Assembly (NCBI RefSeq): GCF_014805685.1
Contig: NC_060906.1
Coordinates: 10,959,346 to 11,023,345 of the forward strand
Origin: Silurus meridionalis
Lineage: Eukaryota; Chordata; Actinopteri; Siluriformes; Siluridae
Reading direction: 5' to 3'
Length of the DNA stretch: 64,000 nt
Positions 35,591-51,164 of this stretch are shown here, piece after piece. The first letter of the stretch is position 1. Every line of letters starts with the position of its first letter. A program made the translations under genes and the position numbers. Under the pieces are notes generated by a model, which did not search any database, was not told the origin of the DNA, and saw only the letters and a program-made list of their open reading frames with translations.

Positions 35591-38500
35591 GTGAGTGTTG
35601 AAGCCGTGCGTAAAAGGACAACTTTTGAGCCACGATTTGGATGCAGACGCGCGCGCGCGCAAACGAGAGAAAGAGTAAAGTTTATGGTCATAGTCAAATC
35701 ATTCACTAGAAACGACTCTAAACAAATCCACAACTTCTGCCTTTTGATATTGAAAACAGACGTGCCAATCTCTCGCACCTCTTTCACACTTTTCCATTCC
35801 TGACACTTGTGAAGGGTGTTGTTGTGCATTGTTATCTCGTTAAGCAGATGTAAGTGCCGTTATAAACAGCCTTATCGCAGAGGAATAGAACTGGACACAC
35901 AATGCACCCCTACTTCAATGTTTACTCATGGTTAAAATACAGCTTAATAACGTGTAAAGGTTGTACGGTCATAATGAAGTTTTCTAGTTTTTGCTTTTGA
36001 TCCTTCATTTTTTGGCTTGGGGATGGGTTGTTCACTTATACACACACCTTTCACACAACAATCTGCAACAGAGGTTCAGGATGAGTTTGGGAGTTCCGTC
36101 AGACTTCCAAGTTTGCTCAAACTTGGACATTTCAAAAGTTTCGGAGGATGCCCTTCTCTTATCCGGTCTGACATAATAAAAACCCACACACACTCAAAAC
36201 TTTTTGTGTCTCCTTCCTGTGCAGCCTACTTTTGTTGGCATGCACAGACCAACCACTTTTTTTTTTTTATCAGACATGCACCTGCACTGTCTGCATCATT
36301 CTGTTTATATAATGTAAGGTTCATCTAACGGATCAAGAGCATCTTGTTAAGTAGGATTACAAATACTCCAAAAGGAATGGGAAATTGGTTAGTGACAGAA
36401 TTTGAGGTCGCGTTTTGACAACCCATTTGCCGGGTTGTTGTTTAAATGCCTGGAAACCATCACAATGCTATATCATTTTCTTAATGTCAATGAGCGTGCA
36501 GGACTTTGGGATGAACTTTACCCTAATGCTACGCTTTCTCAAAACTTTAGAATTTATATGTATTTCTGCATATTTGCATGCTTTAATAAAAGTTGAACCC
36601 TCATTTGGAATTGGGAGTTAAGCTTTACTCTTATTCTTAAGCAAATGTCATGTGTTCTTTGTGCTGCCCCAACATTTTACATCCAAATCCAGCATTATAC
36701 AAATGCAAGTCAGTATTCAGAGCTGTAGGATTAGCAAACATCTTATACATTCTTCAAATCCCTTTTTTTTCTGCTGCCTTGCCTCTTTTTAAACCCCTAC
36801 ACTACATCATATCAGCTTTCTTTCAGAGCAGGGACAGGCCAAGTGCCTTTCTCTGAACTTTTTGTTTGTGGAATGTGTGGAAAAGAAATGGTATAAATTT
36901 GTGATGTAGGGCAGCTGGGGGATACTTAAACCACTGTTAAGCCTTTATCATGCAACTGCTTTTGTGCTCTTAGAAAGTTGAGAGAAGTCAGAGAGAAGAA
37001 GGACAAGACTTCTTTTGCATTTGTGCATTTGATAAGCTGCCACTTGCTGCAAAAGTAGTGAGAAATTTTGGTTCAGTTGCTATAACAAGTCATAGATATG
37101 TATATGAAATACAATGTACTAGCTGCCCTATACCGAACCCCCTGCCCCCCTTCCTTGTCTTTTCCTAGTTGGAAGATAATGAAAACTTTTACAGTGTTTG
37201 CTTTACATGCACTTACAAGCCAGACTCTTATATGTGGTTTTGGTTAATGCATAAGCCATTAAACAACATATGGAACAAATCTCCAGTTTTTTAAGGCACT
37301 TCCTTCTCCAATTAAGAGATGGCATGGCATCGACTTTGTGTATCAAAGTGTGATACAAACGAACATGCTCTTTGTGATGGTAAAGACAGGGTGGTTGCAC
37401 TCCTTTTTTGTTGTGGGGGTGAAGGGTGTTGTGAAAAAGAGGAGACTCATTAAGATGGGGACTCGAGGAGGGAGGGGGTGCGTAGTTGTGGGCCACTTGA
37501 AGAATGTCTGATTGAATAGGCTTTGTTCGGTGCGATGCTGGATGCTTGGGCTTCCATCTGTTTAATGCTGCCGTGCCTGAATCTTTGTGCTAATCTCAGT
37601 CCCGAAAAAAAATTAATATACCTTGGGTATAGTTGTAAAGAGTCAAAGCAACTCTGTCCCATGGCCAGCATTTGATTGGAACTTACTGCCGAGTGAAGGT
37701 GAATCTGTAAATGCGAGCAGTCAGACAGATCAGTGACTCACCTCCTGCTGAGCTCCTCCTGAGAGTGAAGCTCAGCCTGGCCCAATTAGCATACAGTAGT
37801 GCACTAAAGCACAGGAGGTTCATCCTTGGTGAACACTCACATATTCCCCCCAAAAAAAACTCCCAAGGGGGTCATAGTGGGGGGGTGACACACATTCTGG
37901 TACATACCATAGCCACCGAACAGGCTCTACTCAACCCTTTCCTTCTCTCAGTCTTTATTTGCATTGCTTTGGTGAGGTTGGTTAATCCCCTTCTCCTTAA
38001 GTAAGACCAGTGTAATTGGAACAGCCTATAATGCTCATAGCTGTGCAATTGTGCAACATTAGATTGCTTATCAACCTTCGATCCCCACTGTAACTTCCTT
38101 TGGGATATTTGTTATGGAGAGACTCGCTTGTTGGCGGCCTTTCGCAGGAAACCGCCTTCTAAAAGTGGCTCTCACCTAAGCGCCACTGTGCTTCAATGAC
38201 TTTCCTCAAGCACACAATGGAGCCGGGATGCCATTCAAGGCAGGATGGAGCCCATGCACGCTCTGTGCATTTTAAGATGGTTCACCAGAATACAAACACC
38301 GCACGAGCCAAAGTTTTACTCCAGTAAGCTGCAGGGAAATATGGGAATGCTAACAATAACTGTTGGCATGGGGATGAAAAGGGTGTCTGTCAGAAATCAG
38401 CGGGATTGAGTGAGATGTGCTCTTAGCGAAAAACCCTCCACAACCAACTGATTTCTTATACAATTTTTTCATTCACCTGGACTAGTGCATGATCAAAGTA

Positions 38501-41500
38501 AAGGTTTGGCTTTCTTGATTTTGGCAATTTATATCCCCTCTGTTAAGTGTGGCATTCCAGAAAAGGGGTTGGTGGGCAGAGTTATAAAGTGTTGGAGAAA
38601 CCCATGGGAGATTTACCCACTTAGTATTTCATGAAATTGCACACATAGCCACGTCTATGGATATTTTCCAAGATTTTTCAAATTCATGGTCCTGGGACAA
38701 CACAGCCTCTGATCTTACTCTAATTCTTTTAGGCCGGCCCATCTGCACAACCAACTTCAGGAAAGGGTGGGAAGAGGAAAAGGTCGCCTTGCTCTCTTAC
38801 TTGCTCTGTTCTGTCTCTCTCTCATCCTCTCCATCTAGCACTTTCACTCTTTGCCCTAGATGTGGCCAGCTGTGCTGTGAAATGTAATCCCTCTCTTTTT
38901 CCAGACCATTTCCTCAAGCACCAAACCTCTCACTCCCATTGACTGGGTCATGATTGCAACTCAAAGCTAACATGGTATTCAAGAAAAACCTGCCTAGCCC
39001 AAGACTGATGAAGTCCTCCTGCTCTAACGTAAACCATGGCAGGAATGTTTTGTCACAGAGATTGTACTAATGTGCATTTTTTTTATTTCAAAATGTTCCA
39101 AGTGCATTTGACATGCAATCCATTTTCCTTTTTGACAAAAACCTGTAGACGTCCTCTGATGAGAAGTTTCACCAGCAGTAAGAGGAGCTGTATTCCAATC
39201 TGTATAGTTACACGTCTGTTATTCTCTCAGACATGGTGCCAGGATGTTTGGTGTGTTTACAGGCTAAGCTGCACTGTTTGCAAATGTACACAGAAACTTC
39301 ATGAGTTAGGCGCCGGCTGGATGAGCAGTGTTAAGAACTAAGTGATTCTCATGTGTACACGTCAGAAGCTACTATCCACTGGGGCAGGGCAAAAAAAAAA
39401 AAAAGCTGTGATTGTGGTCAGCTGAGTGGGTCGGGATGTGTGAGAGCCATAATTTAAGAATGAGAAAGAACAGCGCTGTTTTGGAGAACACAAGAAAAGC
39501 AGCAGACGACTTTCCTTTGAGGGGGAAAAAGATCGAACACTGTAAATGCAAAGGCTGGGATATCTTTTGTATGTCACCGAATGATATTGAATGGCAGCAT
39601 TTCGGTCCTTACTTATTTCCCATTTATCTGTACTGGTTGAATGAAAAGTCAGTTATAGTCAGGTCTGAACATGTATTAACTGGTAAGCCTGTACTGCTAT
39701 CATGTTCTCATTCAATGCATTTAAATGACAATTAAAGTCGTAGTCTTTTTGTTCTAACTTGTCTTTATTGCATCATATTTACATCAGTATTTCTAGAGCT
39801 ATTAAATAGAATAAAAAGGTTAAATAAAAGCTTAACTAAAAACTATTTCACACAATGAGACGAATGCTAATACCAAGTTTAAGTGTGTATTTATGAAAAG
39901 GTGAATGTCAATAGATTCAGATTACTTAGAGTCAGAGATGGTAATGTGATAGAGAACACTGTATGTGTTTGTGTCTATGTTGGCATCAGTACACTCATTT
40001 AATCTCCCTTACACACATACTCCATAAACCACAGCATCTAAATGACACCCACAACCCACTAATGGGTCTGTCAAATTGTAGGGCTTACACTATGTTTGTG
40101 ACTGCAGCAGTATTCTGGCTATATGTTTATGTTGGCTAGTCACCAGGTTGCTGATCAGGTAATTTCATTATACAACCAGTGTTTATTAGACAAAACCTAG
40201 TGCCTGACGTAGCAATTAGATGCACATGGTTGTCTTACAGCTATCTGTGTATGTAAGAGAGAGTGAGAGAAAGAGAGAGAGAGAGAGACAGTGAGAGACA
40301 GTGAGAGAGCCAGGGATGACGTTATCACATCCTATAACAGACATCAGGAAAGCAAAGCAGTGATAACATGCCTCTGGCTTTTGTTAAATACCTCCAAGTG
40401 TCTGTTTTCTACTGAGCCTGCGTTATCAGGTAAAAGTTAGCTAACATCATATGCACTTCTCTGGTTTTACTGCCTCCGAACTGTATTCAAGAACACCAGG
40501 AAATCCACCTAATCAGTTGTTGTGTTTAGGATACACTATAACGACCCCCTCCTGGCTTTGTTTGCCATGGATGCGCAAATCACTTTGCTCGCTAGGCGAG
40601 ATTTATTGCATTTAATTTTCTCTCATAGGTCGACTATAATCCATTGTTTCAGCAAATTAGGCATTGTGCGCTTGTTTGTGTGATTGTGGGATATTTGGTT
40701 AAAGTATTTGTTGGACATAGTCACCTTTGTAAAGGCTCTGATTAACTCACTAAACCCTGGACAGAACAATTCCTTTCTCTCAGTTTCATGAGATTAGTTA
40801 TAATTCCGGGGTTGTTTTCAGGAATGTGATTTTGTGGAATCTGGTGTTTGTGTGTGTGTGTGTTTAGAAGTGCATATTCTGAAATGAGATTTCAGGAATC
40901 CTGTGTGGGCATCTGTTAAACAAACCGCATCTATGTTCCAAAGGCCAAGGACGACCTCATTCGCCCCCTTGCGCTCTACTCCCTTTCACCCGGTTAAAGT
41001 CTGGGTGTTCTGCATTCCTGTGTTTGTGTCAAAATGTCCCATGTGTAAAGTTCCATCACCTCTGGGTCAGTCACAGTGCCTTAAACTCTTATTATGCCTT
41101 CCAAGAAATAGGCAAGAATATAATGATGGATAATTAACAGGCTGTTGTGCTTTCACTGGACTCTGTGAAGTCTGTTTAGTTTGTTGAATCTAGACTTTTA
41201 TTTAATTAAAATGCAGCACCAACTGGGGAAAACAGGAATGCTACAAGCAAATGGCAACGGCACAAACAACATTTATTAATGATGTATTCAGTGGTAATTA
41301 ATTTTTTATTACATACAAAATACATATACAGTTTGTCCATTCAAGTTTATAGGTTTTATTGGTTATTTCAGTCACAGATGCATTAGTGCATCAAAACTGT
41401 GGTTTTCCAAACTTAATCAAAAAGAGGAAGTCGAAACAATATACATTTTCTTAATAGACATCTCTTTACCTCAGATTATAATCTAGTGTTCTGTAAATTA

Positions 41501-42122
41501 AATTTGTTGGTTTATTTCTTTTAAAATCATCCTGCTGATTAAATTAACACCATGATTGGACATTTGATAATATGGACTTATTTGTTTCCAGCTGCTTATT
41601 CGTATGAGAATGCAAAGTGGATTGTGCAGTGCAAGCAACTCAGCTTGGATAAGAGTCAGGGATGTGTTATACAATCAACAAATAGAGTTGTATCAAATTT
41701 TGATTTTTCATTGTGAATAAGCAATAAAATCAACAATCCATAATAAATATTAGATTTGATTTGGTGTCTTACCTGCATGCCAGGATACTCAAGTATAGTT
41801 TTATATTTAATAAGTCTTGGTTTCTTTTTTACATAGAGTGAATTACAAAAAATTAATTATCTGGAATTCTGGACACTTAGATTCACACATATGGATTAAA
41901 CGGAAACAATCACTTCCAGACCCACACACATGCTAACCCACTCTGATCCAGACATGCAAACACATCTGTTTTCATGCCACAGATCTAAACTTGATCTAAA
42001 TGTAGCTTTAGTTGTCTGCAAAACATGAGTGTAGAATTTCTATGTATAGGCACGGTTACAATTTTCTGACCACATGCAGACACTCTTTCTGTCTGTGTAG
42101 CTTAAAGGCGACATATGATTTG

Positions 42123-42179
<57 letters not shown>

Positions 42180-44508
42180 TGTTAGATGATAAATTTGTTT
42201 TGAAATCATACAATCACATCATCATGCTGAATACGTTTTTCTTTTGTGCGCACAGTTTGGAAATCTGAAACAATCATTTATCTCGTGCATTTATATAAAT
42301 TATGTAGCCAGAGAGCTGAAACTACAGGGCAATGTACATTAGGTCAGAGATAAGTTCTGCTCCATTTCGTTGACTTCTTCTTGTCTGATTATTGTAGTTA
42401 TGACTTAAAAAAAAACATACAGAATGTTTAAACGCTAATAGACAGAGAAGTATGTGTTTGTCCTTGTTGTATCCTGTCCTGTTAGAATCCAAGATACACT
42501 ATATGGACTAAAGATTGTGGACACCTGATCACATTTCCACCTGTATTTCCCATTCCCAAGATGTTCCACTAGATTCTGGAGTGTGGTTTGTACTCATAAT
42601 GCTGCATTATTAAAGTCATGATGTAGTATGAGAATGGGATGCAGTCGAGTTCCAATTCATTCTGAAGGTGTTCAGTATGGTTGAGGGTCAGAGGTCTATA
42701 ACAGGCCACTCAAGATCTTTCACTTCAACCCGTATAAACCATATCTTCATGGAGCTGGCTTTGTTCTTATGAGTGAAGTGAAGCAAGGTGAAAGTTTAAT
42801 GCTACTGCATCCAAAGACATCCTATAGAATTGTGTGCCTGCAACATTGTGTTAAGAGTTTAGAGAAGAATAGCTGGAAATATGGCTGTAAAAGTCAGGTG
42901 TTTCAATACTTACTATAAAATAAAAACACTTTAAAATGTTAAGTTTTATTAATAGGCATGAACATATTTCGAAATGTACACTTATAAATATTTTGGTCAT
43001 AGTTAGTTGTTATCTGGACCTTTGCGAGCAAGAGACTGAACAGTAAAATAATTGTAATTTAATTTTCAATCCATTTATTTTTGCTATCCTAAAAGTATTT
43101 TTATGCGAATGCGTGAAATAGAGAAACTATGTAGGTGTCTGTGTTGTCCTGATGTATTTACATATTATCAATAATATTATAAATCCATTAACTAATACTA
43201 AAATACAGGCTTAATCACCTAAGTACATACATGCTGTATATATAAAGGCTTTTCAGCGTTGGCTGAGATGCATATTTGACCTGCGACTTGATGTTTGCCC
43301 TGTGCACTATGATGGTTGGTTGTAATTCAGTCGAGTCATGCCTGTATTAGTGTGACCATATTAGGGCTTTTAGCAGCATGAGTTAAAAGTCTCTTGTCTT
43401 TTATTTTGACATGTTAAGGTACACTCTGAGACTCTTTATTTTCTTTAAGGAAACCGCAGTAAATGATATTTATGCACACCCACGTCCCCTCTTAGATAAA
43501 CACATCCCTTTCATGGTGTACGGTAAGCACGAAGCATAGTGGGTGGGATAAGGATCAAAAAGGTAAAATAACAGAGCAACGTCAGTGCCAAGCAATGGGA
43601 ACTTCTGCACTGTGATTTCCTATAAACCTACTGATTTCTAAATATAGATTAGTATCTAAATATAGAAAGTTTTACACAGTTGGATTAGACGTGCCACGAG
43701 AAATCAAAAGTGATATCAGCAGTGGAGCACCGGATGATGTCGTGCAGCATGTGCGAATGTGCGCAAAGGCCAGGAATGGGCTGCTGATATTCTGTGAGCA
43801 GAAATTGCTGCGTGTAAGCACGTTTTACACTTCACAGCGAATCCAGCGTATTGAGGCACCAACAACGCTGAGCTTAGCAGCCTGCACAGACAATGCTGAG
43901 TGGCTCCCAGTGTTTGTCCGATGGAGACAGTTAGAGACAGAGGAATGGATTCGCTCTTACTCGTAATACTCACACACATGCAGAATCAACATCACTGAAC
44001 GGAACGATCACACGCTTTTCAAAGTCTGCGTGTTAAATCTTTTCACCCCTATTTAAGCTAGTTAAGATAGTCAGTTTAATGGGGTCTGTTATACATGTAA
44101 TTTGTCTCAATGATCTCACATCAACTTTGTTATCGTTAGTAAGGAGCAACAGTTATTTTGTCACTAAGAGGTCCAATTGTATGTATTATATTACCATGAG
44201 GTCAATTCAAAACAGCGCCAGCACAGTACCACAGGGAGGTCTAACAGGTAATTTGGTAACTAGTGCTTTTATGTTTGGAAAAAAAAGAAAGAAAATACAG
44301 TGCCAGTCGGGGACTGAAACTGAATCTCCTGATGTACATCACATCCAGCTTAAATCAGGCTTCATGTCATTTAACACTGAACATGGCAAATCCACAGATT
44401 ATTTAATATTTTGATGGAGTTATAACTTATTATCTTAAAACTTTCAAAGTGTGCATTTTTCCACAGGAAATGTAAGTTCAGCATCAGGCTTATGGGCTTA
44501 GGATGTAT

Positions 44509-44560
<52 letters not shown>

Positions 44561-46538
44561 ATGTGTGCGTGTGTTTATGTAAGGATCAGTAGCAAAGCAG
44601 AGAAGGCAGGAGAAACAATATGTAGTAGGCAGGCCACACATTTTGGAGTTCACAGTTCATAGGACAGAGGTCAGCAAGAACATGAATTTGAGTTTGCAGT
44701 GATGGTGTAACGGACATCATCCATGTGTGTGTTTTGGAAATTCCCAACCAGCTTGAAATGCACCTCTGACTCCTGAAGAATGCCACACAGTGCGGCCTAA
44801 TACCATGGAGCAAGTGCAGTGCCATATTTATAAAGTGCTCCGTCATAAAGTCACACACAGACACATGCAGCTCTAAATTTACAGACATGAAGGATAAATG
44901 AAAAAAAGTCCCTCTCCTTCTTCTTTCTGTCCCTGCCTCCTCCCTCGATTGAGATCCTGCTACCCTGAGTAATTAATGAACCTTTCCTCTAGAGTTCCCC
45001 TTGTACCCAATAACGTTCTCTCAGTCTCTCTCTCTCTCTCTGCCTCTGATTGTATTCTGTTGCTCTGGCACAGGCAGATGAGGTCTGGCAGAACTCCACT
45101 CGTTCTCCGCAGGGCAGTTCCCACAGCGTCCTGTGTTCTCTCACTCACAGCCTCTATACACTACCCCTCTCTGGGGTTTCGGACTGGGTTCTGACCCCTG
45201 ACCCCTGGGCCTCTCCTCCAAATGATCGTCAGTTGACAAACCAGTCAGGAGAGCAGAAACCTAAATTCAACACAAACCCCTTCTCTGTGTGGAATACTGA
45301 TGCCTCTGCAAAGCTAAAATGCTGAGCTGAAGAGCTAATATGTGCTGTCAGTTATGCCTTCAAGCTGAACCCCTCCTTTTCACTACTTTGCAATGCTTCT
45401 TTGTACTTACTGTTCTTTGTGCCCTGTTTAACCCATTTGGCTAACTCTTGTTTTATAGAAGTAAACTTAATCTTTTACGCTCTATAAAAAATGAATGTGA
45501 AGGGTAGTGGAAATGTGACCACGAACCAACACAGGAAGAAAGCAAAAACAAAGTTTTCACTTGATACCATAGCACATACGATACAGTTTTACAAATGTAT
45601 TATTATAAAATAAATATGAAATGAGTCATAGAAGCAGCAGAACAGTCTCAAATATCAGAGACGAGTAACATGCTACTAACTGGCTGACTTATCAGTTTGA
45701 CACATTTCCTTTATTTGTACAGACAGTATTAGGATATCAGAAGGGTGATGGCATAGCTGTCACAGAAGCTTCCGGGAACAAATTTCTCCATCTCAAGTGG
45801 CACGTAAGCGCACAAGTTCACCTCAGGCAAAGAACTGTTACGTCAGACGAAGGTGCAAGCAAGTTTATAATTACAGTTATCTTCTGATCTCTCAATGACG
45901 GCTGTGATGATTGGTTGCTTATGAATCTGTCACCATCTCTATTTAAATAAGTGGTCTATCAGCCTTCATGCAGTTTTCTTTGCTTTCACTGGCAGATAAC
46001 TTCACACATATGAATCACTGGTTCCAGGGTTAAAATGATGGTTTTAATTTCAATTTGAATTTAAAATGCTTTACAGTCATTAATGAGGAAATGTTATATA
46101 AATGTTCACACGCTACACTGCCATTTCCACATTTACGTCATGCTCTGAATAAATGATATCATAAACTTGCTAGCTTCTAGGGCACAGACAGTTCGATTCT
46201 CTGATTAGCTTTCATAGAGCTTATCTTTTGTCACGGTCACTGTCATTACTTGTTTCTTCCAGTAACTTATGCACTTGTATTTCTTCTCATCAAGCTCCAG
46301 AGTTATTTCTTAAATAAGCACCGTCTCACTACAGGTCTGATGCGTGACCTCTGGCTCTGAGCTGATCTGTCTTAATGCTGTCACTAATGGCGTTGTGGGT
46401 TTAACAGAACCTCTGACCCAAAAGTGTATCAGCATATGAGTGGACGCGGGTGTGCTGTTGATAGACTCCCCAGTTAAAGGCTTTGACCTTTGTACTCTTC
46501 TCTTTCCCCAATCTATCTATGTGTGGGTTTGTGTGCGT

Positions 46539-46574
<36 letters not shown>

Positions 46575-47696
46575 TCTTTGGGGCACATATAAAGGATTTC
46601 CTCAGCATTACTCCTCACAATGCCCCATTCCCTTTCCCAAGATGCACTTGTCATCAAATAACGATTGGTCTTGTTATAATGCTAATTTGACTATTCAACT
46701 TCCGAGTGCTCTGTGCTAAAGAGGCGCGTTTCTGACAGTTTTGTCGAACCTGTCAGTCCAGTGGCGGGTCAGATTCACACACTCATTCACTACTTCTGTC
46801 AGTTTTAGAATAGCCAGTTTATCAACCAGTGAAATGGGGGGATTGAGAATATGCTAAATCCACAGTGGAATTAGCCCAAGTTTAGAGTTGTACCAGGGAT
46901 CCTGGAGCTGTGAAGTTGCAACACTCACTATTGCATCACTGTGCCAGCTCATTTTATAAACCTGATTAATCAAATTGTATTACAAGCAGCTGGAAGATTT
47001 CCATGTTGTGTAAAATAACATGAGTAATATGGAAAAAATTAGTCGACCAGTAATATCCTTATCTTTAGACAACTTGGAAAAATGTCTTGGCTAGACAATT
47101 GATTCATATAAGTACACCTACATACACTTCATAAGTATTGCTCCATGCTGGGTCTATCCCACATAACCACACAGTATTCTTGGGTTCACTGACTCTGATG
47201 GTTCTTACTAGATCAGGGCACACACATACTTGTCCCACATACTGTATGTTTAGACTAGACGTTTGGAACTTCCTCGCTCCCAGCAGTGTCACGTCTGATA
47301 TGGCTGTACCAGCAATTTGCTTGCCTGCACACATTTCTTGTGCAAACAGTCATTTTTTAACTGGCCTCACATTCTCTCATGCTATGTTGGTATCTCTGAT
47401 GTGCTGTCTTGAGCTTTAGGCGACCCGCAACGCCTGCTCTCGCCGGCTCACTGTTTCTGCTGCGGGAAAACCATGTGCCCACATCTGATAACCCAAATAG
47501 GAAAATTTCCCATTGCACTTTGCCACCCACTTTTTGATTGTTGTTGTATGCTTGTGTGTGGTATGTATATGAAGTTTGGCTTTCTCAAAATAAAACCCCC
47601 TGGTTCCAGATGATTTTCATTAGGCTTTAACTGAGCGATCTGTCTGGGCAGCTCATTCGCCCGGACTGTTTATGCCAAGCAGATATGGCGGTGTTG

Positions 47697-47753
<57 letters not shown>

Positions 47754-48657
47754 GAGGAAGGGGGTGGGGGGTGGTGGTGGTTTAGGATTCTCCTGGGAAA
47801 TTTTTCTTTTTCTTCTCTGGATTTTTGTAACTCGCAAATGATGCTTGCACATTTGGTAAAATTCGAGCACTGTCAGATTCTGTTTTGTATCTGATTTTTT
47901 TTGTATGGTCAAAGGTTTTGGGAAATGGTTGTACTAACGGTTCTCTACAAAGGAAAAAAACAAACCAGTACTTTATGGACCCCATGCGCCATGTAACCTT
48001 TACATCTTAATAGTGTAGGAAAGCATAAAGCTTGAGTGTCTGTCCATTCAGTATCCTCCCTGTGAAGTTCCTTGATGCAAAGCAGATTTCTTCTTCATTG
48101 ATTTATCTCACACACACAGAATTCAGGTGTCTTGTGTTTAGAAAAAAACGAAAGAGAGAAAGATAGAGAGACATTAAAGCAAAGCGGCATGAGTGTATTA
48201 TTTATGAGCCTGTTCTTTTTGAAGCCGTACAGCTTCTGTCCTGTGACGTAAATGAACCCAGGCATGAGGATTAAATTAGGGTTAAGAAAAGAGAACAAGA
48301 TTGTGTATGTGTGTGTATGGGGAGGGACAGAATTTTCACATACCAACCGTCTCTAATGGTGATGGCATGATGTGCTCAACAATTCCAGGCTGGCATAGTG
48401 GGACTGGCAGTGCAGGCATATACAGAGAGCCTTTCATCGACATTTGGTGGAGAAGCACACATACACACACTCACACTCCTTTCAGGCCTATTTAGGCTTT
48501 GTAGTAGGTGCTCTGCATTCTCCCATGCTGCCGTTGGGCTTATTTTTAAGGCACGGTAAGGGGTCACTGGAGTTCCCACATGCACTAAAGCTATGATTGC
48601 TTTTCTTTATTTATCTTTTGCTCACTCCAACTCTCAGTCTTTGGTTGACAAGTAAAA

Positions 48658-48740
<83 letters not shown>

Positions 48741-51114
48741 TCATACTAATTTGCATCATAATTTCAGTGCAAACAGAACCGCAGCAGTGTGATGGAAATG
48801 TTCGATGCTTTGATTCGATGTAGAATTTCTGCACTTGCCAAGAACTTTGTATGCCCTTTGCGTCTGTAGAGGACAGAAAGGCAGACACAAACACACTTAT
48901 CCATGTGCATCTTTGTTCCCTGCCTGTGATTGATTACAGGCCATGCTCTCTCGTCGATTTGACACAGGTGTGGGAGGAATCCAGACATGTTTGTAAAGTC
49001 CCCATACCAGTGGGTGTTTCCCCAGCTTACAACCTGGTCCCATGAAGTCTCTTCAAGTCTGTGAACTTGCCAACCCTCAGCAATAGTTTACCTTACTCCT
49101 AAATGTGCTTCCTCATGACAACACCCACTTTGTTTGCGCAGGTGAAGCCTTCGACTGAATCTCTCAGCTGTTTAAGGAGGGAAAAAGACAGACAGGAAAG
49201 GTTCAACCATGTCGTGCTGACATAGAATATACAGTATTGAATACCAATTCATGTATAGGAATTATTCCAGGTCTGGGACCGAATGTCATTTTTCATCAAG
49301 TTTTGGAAACGGTGTTGCATGCCTCTATTGAGGTCAAGGTTTTTCTTGCCAAAAGGGAGTTCCAAATTGATTTTCAAAGTACTTGCAAATAAAAGTTGGC
49401 TGTTACTCATTGACTTGTGTGTTTCACCACTCTTTCTGTCTAACCACACAAACCACAACACTTCCTGATCCTGGCTTTTCTTGCCATCCCAACGACTGTT
49501 CCAGAGATTTGGGTGGCCAATGTAAGCGTCGGCTTGTTTTTCTTGCTATTCACACATTTTACAACCTTTCGTAGAAGCCTTCTTAAGAGCTTCCGCTACA
49601 CTTACAGACCGCTCATGTTTTTTTTGCTTTGATTTGGAAATCTGGGTTTATTTTCCATGCTGACATGTTTTGCAGGAGATGTGACTTTTTAACGATGCTA
49701 ACAAGTTGCCCACTTTGGGCTCCATTCCCAGGTTGGCATCTCTTTCCTCCCTCCAAAAAAACACAGTGGCCTCTGCACTTCATAAATGTACCTTATATAT
49801 CTGGTTATTTATTGGGTATGTGTGGTAAACCTCTGTGCTGTTGGCATGGCTTTGTGGTATAACTGACCACCGTTTGGACATCCATACTTATATATGTTTT
49901 GCATGTAATTAAGTTAATTCAGAATAATTTCACAATGAACTAATCACCAATCACTCATGTAATTATGTTAGCCACATAGATCCACATCTTATGAAGGATA
50001 AAAAAAAAAAAAAGCCAAATCACTAGCGCTTCATAAGAATTTCATATGCATGGATAGTTGCACAACAGTCTGCTATTACACTGCTATTAACTAATAATTT
50101 GGATTAAATATAATTTAACTTGAATCAATCAAAATTTGGAAGGTAAGTACATTAAAGGTGAGGATTTTTTTTTTTTTGTGGAGGGAAGAACATTTTCCTT
50201 TTAAGAGTGTTGTTCATTGAAGTTTGCAGAAGCGCACTCTGAAGTTTAGTTTATTTAAAGGATTTTAGCTAATGCTATTTAGAATGCATTGTCTCAAGCT
50301 TTAGACCCTGCTTTAGCCCTCACATTATGCTGAGCCGCTTGCCACAAACAGTCCTGTTTGCATGTAAAACCTACAGTGTATTTGTGTTTAGTTTGTAGAT
50401 AAGATTCTTAAGCCTCTTTTTGATGTAGAATGACTGTTTATAAAAGTTTATCCTATCTAAATGTAACGTAGGTGAAGAAACAAAAAAAAAAAGTAAAATA
50501 AATTATATAATTAAATTAAACAGCACAGCATCTCGGGTAAGTCTGAGTGTGTGACGACATGCTCGGCGTGTGTTTGTGTGTTCTGCGCAGTCATGCTGCC
50601 CTCCATGGTGCTACACAAGTCTTCAATACAGCCGTACCAGCGCGGCTTCTACTGTACCGACGACAGCATTCGCTACACCTATAAGAGAAGCACCGTGCCC
50701 TCTTCCGTGCTGATGGCTGTGGGCGTCCTCCTGCCCCTTGCCAGCGTAAGTGCCCCGGCTGGTGGGCATTAGAATCGGGGCATGGTGCCGCGCGAGACTG
50801 GAAATGGCATGGCAGGCCGAGGCCTCTAAAAGAGTGATATGAGTTCATAGATTTATGTTAAAGATATTATATAAAGTAAATTGAACACCTATAAATAAGA
50901 TTTATTAAAATTATAGAATAGATCTGAAAAGATACATATAGTGATATGGAAAACCCATTCACACAGGTGGCTCTCTTTCAGAGCTTAGTCCTCCATGCCA
51001 GATGTTCTCCTCTTTTTCTGGTGTATTCCATGGTTCTCGGCTGCTGTGTGTGCTGAACTGTGCCACCTCGCCTCCTTTGCGTGTGTCTTTCTGTTTGTCT
51101 GTGACTGACCTGAA

Positions 51115-51164
<50 letters not shown>

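Larger units (their letters stand above)
35591..50590 (+). other. plpp3: plpp3 intron 1 (15 kb)
   Basis: No second gene seen. It contains microsatellites (CA 42124-42177, GT 44511-44559, GT 46531-46574, GT 47699-47745, CT/CA 48661-48738), an imperfect GA tract (about 40257-40312), CT 45016-45041 and one Tc1-derived relic (42497-42920). Several less AT-rich segments (for example 38090-38420) could be regulatory, but nothing specific is recognisable. Confidence 0.5.

Noticed and set aside
43691..43966. 91-codon plus-strand frame in plpp3 intron 1, with an 87-codon minus-strand frame opposite
   Set aside because: No recognised domain, no splice context and no promoter; probably chance.
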